From assembly GCA_014804605.1 (NCBI GenBank), contig JAAUZM010000029.1, forward strand, positions 121,496-163,950: 42,455 bases of DNA, in the 5' to 3' direction. A program made the translations under genes and the position numbers. Below the pieces are notes generated by a model that worked only from the letters and a program-made list of their open reading frames with translations, searched no databases and was not told the DNA's origin. Source of the stretch: Lachnospiraceae bacterium (GTDB lineage Bacteria; Bacillota; Clostridia; Lachnospirales; Lachnospiraceae). Positions 6,511 through 13,800 of this stretch are shown in pieces. Position 1 is the first letter of the stretch. Every line of letters starts with the position of its first letter.

Positions 6511-8916
6511 ATGGAGAGATGGGCAAGGGCGAAATATCAGCCGAATCTGCCTCTGAATGAGGGGCAACACGTAACTGCATCAAAGGAGCATATCACGCTG
6601 TCAAAAGAAGCAGCAAAAGAAGGAATGGTATTGTTAAAAAACGATAAGAATCTTCTGCCGCTTCGTGCCGGTAGCAGAGTGGCTCTTTTTGGTAAAGGAA
6701 GTTTTGATTATGTAAAGGGCGGCGGCGGAAGCGGTGATGTGACCGTCTCTTATGTGCGCAATCTGTATGACGGGTTGAAACTTCAGGAGGATACGGTGAC
6801 ATTATATGAGCCACTGTCTGATTTTTATCGCGATGACGTAAAGGAACAGTATGCGAAGGGTGCGGCGCCCGGTATGACAGTAGAGCCGTCTCTTCCGGAC
6901 GAGCTGGTGGAGGGGGCGAAGGCATTTGCAGACACGGCAATTATTACCATCAGCCGTTTCTCGGGAGAGGGTTGGGATCGTTCCAGTGTGGAGTATGACG
7001 GAGAGTATAATCCATGGGAAACGGAAACCAGTATGCCTAAGATTGCAGGAGCAATTTTCGAGGACGGGGATTTCTATCTGACCAAAAAAGAAAAGGAAAT
7101 GATTCTGAAGGTAAAGGAAAACTTCGCGAAGGTGGCGGTGGTATTAAATATCGGCGGTGTCATAGATAGCACATGGTTCAAAGAGGATAATGCGATTTCC
7201 TCCGTACTTGTAGCATGGCAGGCCGGTATGGAAGGCGGACTTGCAGCGGCTGAACTCCTCTGCGGTAAAGCATCTCCTTCCGGCAAGCTTCCGGATACTT
7301 TTGCAAGACGTTTAGAAGACTATCCATCCACGGAAAACTTCCATGAATCTCCGCATTATGTAGATTATACGGAAGATATTTATGTTGGGTATCGTTATTT
7401 TGAAACGATTCCGGGAGCGGATGGCAAGGTATGCTATCCTTTTGGATTCGGTCTGTCATATACACAATTTGAGATAGTCCCCCGGAGAACTCTGATGGAG
7501 GACGGTGTGATCAGGATCACCGTGCAGGTAACGAATATCGGTAAAGCAGAGGGTAAGGAAGTAGTACAGGCATATTACAGTGCACCGCAGGGGATATTGC
7601 AGAAGCCATGCAGAGAACTGGCGGCATTTGCAAAGACAAGAAGCCTTCTGCCCGGAGAGAGTCAGACTGTAGTACTGGAATTTGACAGAAATGAAATGGC
7701 ATCTTATGATGATTTAGGCAAAATCGCGGAATCGGCATATGTGCTGGAAAAGGGAACCTATGAATTCTATGTGGGCAATTCGGTAAGAGATACCTGCAAA
7801 CTGGACTTTTCCCTGACTCTTACGGATAATGAAGTAGTGGAACAGTTAAGCAGGAAGGCGGCGCCGACCAGTCTGAAGAAGCGTATGCTTGCGGACGGCA
7901 GTTATGAGGAACTTCCCTTATCACAGGCGAACGACCCTAACGAGTGCGTGCTTGTAAAGATGGAAGGCGGTACGGAGGAAGCGTTGACTCCTTCAGTCAG
8001 AAGCCGTGAAAGCTATCTGCTTCTGAAACCTTATGCAGAAGGGGCAAGACCTTTTATAGAAGTGGCAGAGGGTAAAATGACGATGGAGGAGTTTGTTGCG
8101 CAGTTAAGTGATGAAGACCTCATTCATATGCTGGGCGGACAGCCGAACACATCGGTAGCCAATACTTTCGGTTACGGCAATCTTCCGGAATATGGCGTAC
8201 CCAACATTATGACCGCGGATGGACCGGCGGGTCTCAGGATCTGTCTGAATACTACCGCATGGCCCTGCGCCACACTGCTTGCTTCAACATGGAATACAGA
8301 ATTGATAGAGCAGGTAGGTAAAGCCGGAGCGGAAGAAGTGAAGGAAAATAATATTGCCGTTTGGCTGACCCCCGCAGTAAATATTCATAGAAATCCGTAC
8401 TGTGGGCGCAATTTTGAGTACTATTCCGAGGATCCTTATCTGACTGGTAAGCTGGGAATTGCTATGGTGAAAGGAATCCAATCACAGCATATTGCGGCGG
8501 CAGTGAAGCATTTTGCATGTAATAATAAGGAAACCAACAGAAAGCACAGTGATTCCAGAGTTTCGGAACGTGCGCTCAGGGAAATTTATCTGAAAGGCTT
8601 TAGGATGATCGTGAAGGAGGCTGATCCGTGGGTGATCATGTCCGCATACAATATGATAAACGGGCATCGGTCTTCCGAAAATCATGAGCTTCTGGAAGAT
8701 ATCCTGCGCGGCGAATGGGGCTATAAAGGCATGGTCACCTCAGACTGGTGGACGAGAGGCGAGCATTATAAGGAGATTAAAGCCGGCAACGATGTGAAAA
8801 TGGCGTGCGGCTTCCCGGAGCGTGTGAAGGAAGCGATGGAGAAGGGCGTGATTGGCAGAGATGATCTGGTAAGATGTGCGAAGAGAGTGCTGGAACTGAT
8901 TTTGAAGATCGATTAA
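6511..8916 (+). CDS. GH3 beta-glucosidase with swapped domain order
   Basis: An 801-residue glycoside hydrolase family 3 enzyme without signal peptide, so probably cytoplasmic, releasing glucose from beta-glucosides. The domain order is reversed from the common one. The alpha/beta sandwich domain comes first (about 20-310, containing KEGMVLLKNDKNLLPL and KLPDTFAR). A fibronectin III-like domain follows (about 325-420), and the TIM barrel lies at the end (about 520-800, containing TADGPAGLR and AVKHFACNN). The predicted nucleophile is D745 in VTSDWW. Swapped GH3 enzymes are known from rumen and gut Clostridia such as Ruminococcus and Butyrivibrio. The start is supported by GAGGGA 5 bases upstream. 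It is transcribed from its own promoter next to an AraC gene and ends in a good terminator. The exact linkage cleaved is not determined; beta-1,3 and beta-1,4 are both possible. Confidence 0.92.
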   Translation: MERWARAKYQPNLPLNEGQHVTASKEHITLSKEAAKEGMVLLKNDKNLLPLRAGSRVALFGKGSFDYVKGGGGSGDVTVSYVRNLYDGLKLQEDTVTLYEPLSDFYRDDVKEQYAKGAAPGMTVEPSLPDELVEGAKAFADTAIITISRFSGEGWDRSSVEYDGEYNPWETETSMPKIAGAIFEDGDFYLTKKEKEMILKVKENFAKVAVVLNIGGVIDSTWFKEDNAISSVLVAWQAGMEGGLAAAELLCGKASPSGKLPDTFARRLEDYPSTENFHESPHYVDYTEDIYVGYRYFETIPGADGKVCYPFGFGLSYTQFEIVPRRTLMEDGVIRITVQVTNIGKAEGKEVVQAYYSAPQGILQKPCRELAAFAKTRSLLPGESQTVVLEFDRNEMASYDDLGKIAESAYVLEKGTYEFYVGNSVRDTCKLDFSLTLTDNEVVEQLSRKAAPTSLKKRMLADGSYEELPLSQANDPNECVLVKMEGGTEEALTPSVRSRESYLLLKPYAEGARPFIEVAEGKMTMEEFVAQLSDEDLIHMLGGQPNTSVANTFGYGNLPEYGVPNIMTADGPAGLRICLNTTAWPCATLLASTWNTELIEQVGKAGAEEVKENNIAVWLTPAVNIHRNPYCGRNFEYYSEDPYLTGKLGIAMVKGIQSQHIAAAVKHFACNNKETNRKHSDSRVSERALREIYLKGFRMIVKEADPWVIMSAYNMINGHRSSENHELLEDILRGEWGYKGMVTSDWWTRGEHYKEIKAGNDVKMACGFPERVKEAMEKGVIGRDDLVRCAKRVLELILKID

Positions 8917-8959
8917 GAGAAGAGCTGTAAGATCGATTTTGTATGTCGATAGAATAAAA

Positions 8960-8997
8960 CCGGGACGCTTATGATAGGATAGGGCGTTCCGGCTTTT
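8960..8997 (+). terminator. Rho-independent terminator after the GH3 gene
   Basis: A 9-bp stem (8960-8968 with 8984-8992, one G-U pair) is followed by CTTTT. Confidence 0.75.
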
Positions 8998-9122
8998 GCA
9001 TTGTAAGTTGCCTTTAGATCTGGGGAAATTAACTGCGGAATGGATACGGTGCAAACGGAACGATGAGAAAACGTATGGCAAATTATTATTCATGTCCTAT
9101 GATGAATTATGCGATAAATAGG

Positions 9123-9163
9123 GATATCAAAGGGAGAAAATTCCTTTGGTATCTTTCTTTTTT
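9123..9163 (+). terminator. Strong orphan rho-independent terminator
   Basis: A 13-bp stem (9123-9135 with 9141-9153, two G-U pairs) and a 5-base loop are followed by TTTCTTTTTT. It lies about 160 bases after the first GH3 terminator with no intact gene between them. It may be left from a lost gene or may insulate the downstream locus. Confidence 0.8.
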
Positions 9164-9191
9164 ATATTGCGTATTTTTATCTGGTTATTAT

Positions 9192-9260
9192 ATGTCACAT
9201 TTTTAACATTTTGTACAATATTTTGATATATGTGCTTTGAAAAAATTAGTAAAATTCAAA
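9192..9260 (+). promoter_or_regulatory. Upstream control segment shared with the paralogue at 30423
   Basis: These 69 bases align without gaps to 30308-30376, with about 51 matches by eye. Conserved blocks are ATGTCA, TTTGATATAT, a run of A and AGTARAATTYAAA. In both places the segment ends 50 to 60 bases before the ATG of a coiled-coil gene with the same N-terminal motif. No good -35/-10 pair of the SigA type is visible, so an alternative sigma factor or an activator site is possible. Confidence 0.5.
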
Positions 9261-9314
9261 TGGATAGGTGTAAGTAGCGTATATTTAGGATAAACGCTAA
9301 AGGAGAAAGGTACC

Positions 9315-10196
9315 ATGACTGAGAAAGAGTTTTCAAGGCTGTCGCGGAAGGAACTGCTTAAGTTGTTGCTTATGCAGGTCCGGGAACAGAACCAACTCGA
9401 AGAGCAAATGGCTGAGATGACTAAGCAGGTTCACGAATGGGAGGAAAGTCGTGGGCGTTTGGAACAAAATTTGGATGCCAAGAATGGGCAGATAGCGGAG
9501 TTAGAAAGGTATCTGGGTGAAAAGGACGATCAGATCAAGGCGTTGAAAGAATGTATATCTGAAAGGGACGATCAGATCAAAAAGCTGGAAGGCTGTATAT
9601 CTGAAAAGGACGACCGAAGTAAGGCATTGGATAACTGCATATCTGAAAAGGATGGCCAGATAGAGGCACTGAAAGGATGTTTGGTTGAAAAGGATGACCA
9701 GATCGAGGAATTGGCAGTATGTATTAGTGAAAAAGATAGGCAAATCGAGAAACTGGAAGAGTATTTGCTCAAGAAAGATGAGCAGTTTAAGGAATGTAAA
9801 GCGCGCTTGAGTGATAAGGACAACAGGATTCGGGAGTTGGAGGGCACCCTTGAGTACGAGCGTGAACTAAAGAATATTCGGCTTTCAGAGTCCGACGACG
9901 CCATCGCTGAGACGGCATTAAAATTGAATGAAATTTTTGAGGCGGCGCAGAAGACTGCAGATCAATATTTAGAGAATATTGCATTGCTCGCTGGGAAGCA
10001 TGATATTGGGGGTGAAGGCATCCGGAATAAAGCTGCAGTCAAAGAGAAAAGCGAGAGAAAAGAGATTAAAAACGCCGGTTCAGATTTATCCGGCATGATC
10101 CGGAATGAGGGAAAAAAGGGATTTGAAGCCTTGAGGCGTGGAATGTCTGATATAAAGCGTAACGTTGGGAAAGATGTAAGGAAAAAGGAGAGATAA
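9315..10196 (+). CDS. Coiled-coil protein with 14-residue Cys-containing repeats
   Basis: A 293-residue charged protein with no signal peptide or membrane segment, so probably cytoplasmic. The N-terminus carries a short motif (EKEFSRLSRKELLKLLL) that recurs in the paralogue at 30423. Residues about 30-190 are a continuous coiled coil of 14-residue repeats of the type CISEKDDQIEALKG. Cysteines sit exactly 14 residues apart at 80, 94, 108, 122 and 136, in heptad position g. The C-terminal 100 residues are charged and end in a Lys/Arg-rich tail. AGGAG precedes the ATG. It is the first gene of the surface-fibre locus, only 4 bases before a signal peptidase gene. I know of no assigned function; a scaffold or positioning factor for the export machinery is a guess. 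Confidence 0.85.
   Translation: MTEKEFSRLSRKELLKLLLMQVREQNQLEEQMAEMTKQVHEWEESRGRLEQNLDAKNGQIAELERYLGEKDDQIKALKECISERDDQIKKLEGCISEKDDRSKALDNCISEKDGQIEALKGCLVEKDDQIEELAVCISEKDRQIEKLEEYLLKKDEQFKECKARLSDKDNRIRELEGTLEYERELKNIRLSESDDAIAETALKLNEIFEAAQKTADQYLENIALLAGKHDIGGEGIRNKAAVKEKSERKEIKNAGSDLSGMIRNEGKKGFEALRRGMSDIKRNVGKDVRKKER
9483..9840 (+). repeat. In-frame 42-base tandem repeat coding a heptad-doubled coiled coil
   Basis: About eight diverged units of 42 bases. Cys codons start at 9552, 9594, 9636, 9678 and 9720, exactly 42 apart, flanked by Tyr codons at 9510 and 9762 in the same register. Confidence 0.85.
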
Positions 10197-10200
10197 ACGG

Positions 10201-10782
10201 GTGGGTGAGAATGGCAGTAAAGTTCCTACGGTGGAGATGATCGAAGCGGAACTTGAGAAAGAGCAGCATAAGAATAAATATCATAAAGCGTTAAGAAGTA
10301 CGGTGTATGCACTGATTGTTGTGGCGGCGGTAACAGTCATTATCGCGGTTCTGGTATTTCCGGTACTTCAGATTACGGGAACATCCATGACGGATACTCT
10401 GCAGAATGGCGACATCGTAATTGCTTTGAACAGCTCCGACTATAAGCTGGGTGATATAGTAGCGTTTTACTATAATAATAATATTCTGGTGAAAAGAGTT
10501 ATTGCATCCTCCGGCGACTGGGTGGACATAGATATGGACGGAAACGTAACGGTCAACGGAGAAGCAATTGACGAGCCATATATATCCGAGAAGTCGTTGG
10601 GTTATTGCGACATTACACTTCCCTATCAGGTGCCGGACGGACGAAACTTTGTGATGGGGGATCACCGGGAGACATCAATGGATTCCCGCAATTCGGCGAT
10701 AGGCTGCATCAGTGATGATATGGTTGTAGGTAAAATCTTTTTCTGCGTATGGCCTTTTGCGGATCTTGGGGTTGTGAAATGA
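10201..10782 (+). CDS. lepB: Signal peptidase I (Ser-Lys type)
   Basis: A 193-residue membrane peptidase that removes signal peptides from exported proteins. It has a cytoplasmic N-terminus, one membrane helix (about 33-56) and an extracellular catalytic domain. The nucleophile is S62 in GTSMTDTL and the general base is K98 in ILVKRVIA. The conserved C-terminal box reads NFVMGDHRETSMDSR. The start is GTG at 10201, with AGGAG 10 bases upstream and only 4 bases after the previous stop. Its position directly before the giant LPETG protein suggests a dedicated pilus peptidase, as in other Gram-positive pilus islands. Confidence 0.93.
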   Translation: MGENGSKVPTVEMIEAELEKEQHKNKYHKALRSTVYALIVVAAVTVIIAVLVFPVLQITGTSMTDTLQNGDIVIALNSSDYKLGDIVAFYYNNNILVKRVIASSGDWVDIDMDGNVTVNGEAIDEPYISEKSLGYCDITLPYQVPDGRNFVMGDHRETSMDSRNSAIGCISDDMVVGKIFFCVWPFADLGVVK

Positions 10783-10833
10783 TTCGGTGTGAATAGCAGT
10801 AAACAGATATATATATGAAAGGGAGACGGCAAT

Positions 10834-13800
10834 ATGAAAAATACAATTTTCGTTCAGGCTGCAAATTTTTTACATGAACGGCGCGATAACAGACGATGGC
10901 GGGCAGTTGTAATCTGTCTGGCTATTGTGGTTGTATGTGCAACTGCCTTAGGTCTGTCAAAGAGAGGGCAGGCTTTAACACGCGGGGAAGATGTTCTGAA
11001 CTGCCGGTTTATTGTACATGAACACGGCGAGAGCTGCTATGATGAAAATGAGAATCTCATATGTACCATGGCGGATTATGTGTTCCATGAACATGATGAA
11101 TCCTGCTATGATGCGGATGGGGAATTGATATGCCGTCTGCCGGAAATAAAAGAGCATGTACATACGGACGACTGCTTCACATCTGAGGATCTTCTGATAT
11201 GTGGAAAAGAAGAAAATGCGGGGGCAGAAGAATCGACGGAAAACATGGAGAATCCGCTTGCTGACGATATCAGTGTTGAGGACATTGAGACCGCAGACGC
11301 TGTTGCATATGCGGACGAAGACATTGCTGTATATGATGACACTGCATCAGGAGGAGGGGAACTGATTTGCGGATATGCAGAACACACTCATGATGGGAGC
11401 TGCTATGAAACTGTAGTGTTATCTTCCGGTCAGGATGAAGTGAGAGAAACATTTATTTGCACGCAGACAGAACACACTCATGATGACTCCTGTCTGGACG
11501 AGGAGGGAAACTTGGTATGCGCACAGGAAGAACATGCCCATGGTTCTGACTGTTATGAATATGAAACGATACCCGGCGAAGATGAAGTGAGTGAGATTCT
11601 GATTTGCGGGCAGGAAGAGCATATCCATGGTGATGAATGCTATAGCGCCGGGACAGCCACTGATACGACAGACCCGGGTTCAATAGATACAGCAGAACCG
11701 GATACGGCAGAGCCGGGTGTAGCAGAACCGGATTCGACGGAGAATACGGAAGGTGTCCATGTACATACGGAGGCCTGCTACAAGACGGTTCGGAAACTGA
11801 TCTGCGGCGAGAAAGCGGCACATATCCATGATGATAGCTGCTATGATAACAATGGCATTGCGGTTTGCGGTGCACCTTATGTAGAATCGGTAGAGACACA
11901 TGTCCACGACAAAGAGTGCTTCAAATCCGGTGATGCAGATGATATGGAATATAGTAAGTCTTATAGCAATGATGATATTGTAGTGACTGCGGCCTATAAG
12001 AAATCGGCCAATATTCCTGTAGAAGCGAAAATGGATGTGGAGCAGATTATAATAGAAGAAAACGATCTGGAAGAATATAAACAGCGTCTGGAAACTGTGT
12101 TAGAGCAAGACGAGATGCCGGCGATGCTATTAAGTCTCCGGTTCAGCACGGATGACGAACTGTTTATACCTGAAGATACCATAAGCCTCACGGTAGAGTT
12201 CTTAAAAGACAATATTTATGCCGAAGGGGATATGGCTAAGGTAGCAAGCATTACAGAGAATAGCGCTGAGGCAATTATCAGTGCGAATATAGACGATACA
12301 CATTCTGTAACTTTTGATGTGGATGAACTTACAGATCTTGCGTTTATCGCATATGAGGAGAAGGAAGCCCGCACTCTGACTTATGAGGGAGCGGATTATA
12401 TCGTGACGGTCGCTCTCGGCGAGGAGACGTTGGTTCCGGAAGATGCTGAACTGGTAGTAGAACAGATCACAGAAGAAAACGATCCGGAAGCTTACGAAGC
12501 ATGTTATGGCAGACTGGAAGAAGCAGAAGGCATGTTAGACGAGAATGAAATGCCGGCGCTGCTGCTTGATATGGGAATATATGCAGAGGGTAATGAGATT
12601 GTACCGGATGAGACAATGGATGTTACGGTACAGTTCTTGAACCGCGAGATTTATTTCGAAGGGGATGCCGTCAAAGCGGCACACCTCACGGCGGATGGTA
12701 TTGAACTGCTTGCAGCTTCCGCTATAGATGAAGAGGTTTCCACAACATTTACGGTGGATGCACTTGCAGAATTTGCATTTATTACAGATGGTGATATCCG
12801 CACACTGACAGCGGAAGGCGAAGACTTCATCGTGGCTGTAAGGTTTGGTCCGTCTGCAAAGATTCCGGAAGATGCACAGCTTGTCGCAAAGCGTATTACC
12901 GAAGAAAATGATCCGGAGCAGTTCACGACAAGAGAGGATCAGCTTCAGGATGAGATCGAAGATGAAATCATTGCTTTAGGCGCACTGTTTGATATTAGCT
13001 TCTACGATGCGGAGGGTATGGAAATTGAACCACAGGATGTCGTGGATGTTAAGATTCAGTTGCTTGACAAAAAAGACGTTGAGGAAGCTGACTCTGTTAG
13101 GGTCGCCCACTTCGTAGAAGATGAAGAGACTGCGGAAGAGAGTATAGAGATTATTAAAGATGCGGATGTTAGCAAGGATGGGGACGGCAGTCTGTCTACA
13201 ACCTTCCAGACGGAGAGCTTCTCACTGTATGCAATTACGGTTAATTCAGACGTAATAAATCAGTCTACGCTTAGAAAAGCTATAAAACTGGCTCAGCAAG
13301 GAGATTCGGGCTTAGTTAGATTGATGAATGATATTGTCTTTACTAAAACGGCAGATGAGGGTGACGCGGATGGAGCCATGTCAATAGATGCGGGTAAAAG
13401 TGTTACTCTCGACCTTAATGGATACACAATTACAGTAGACCCGTCAAATGGTGGCAGCGTTACCTTATTTAACATTAGGGGCAGTTTAAATATAAAGGAT
13501 TCTTCATCTGGCAAGGAAGTAACAGAGAAGCTGATTGGAGTGTCCAGTAAAGACATGGATAATACTTCGAGGCTTGATTATGATGATGCGAATAATCACC
13601 TGAATTTCATGACTTGTTATATTACCAAATCAGATGTGATAGATCCGTCAACCGGAGCAACAAGAGAAGATGTGTATGAATATACAGTATCCGGACACGG
13701 AGCAATTGTAGGATCTAAGCAAAATGAAAGTCCGTTGCTCTGGGTGACAGGGCAGGGAACATTGGATATTGATGATGGTGTGATTGTTGGCGGAAACGGG

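Larger units (their letters stand above)
8998..9314. other. Gene-poor gap upstream of the surface-fibre locus
   Basis: About 320 bases without a convincing gene. One plus-strand frame stays open from a TTG at 8996 to a TAG at 9119-9121. It gives 41 protein-like residues (including KRNDEKTYGKLLFMSYDEL) but overlaps the previous terminator and lacks a ribosome binding site, so it may be a gene remnant. A strong terminator follows at 9123-9163, then an AT-rich leader (9192-9260) shared with the paralogous gene at 30423. Confidence 0.5.

Noticed and set aside
9063-9206. A 47-codon plus-strand frame starting ATG at 9063 with a hydrophobic end
   Set aside because: It runs straight through the strong terminator stem at 9123-9153 and has no ribosome binding site.
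9483-9840. Tandem 42-base units considered as a CRISPR-like or satellite array
   Set aside because: Units are contiguous, in frame and coding, without spacers.
9501-9984. Minus-strand open frames opposite the coiled-coil gene, rich in Phe/Leu/Ser
   Set aside because: They arise from the 42-base repeat read backwards; no start signals.
11106-11907. Several minus-strand open frames rich in His, Ser and Cys across the repeat region
   Set aside because: They mirror the repetitive codons of the giant LPETG gene and have no ribosome binding sites.
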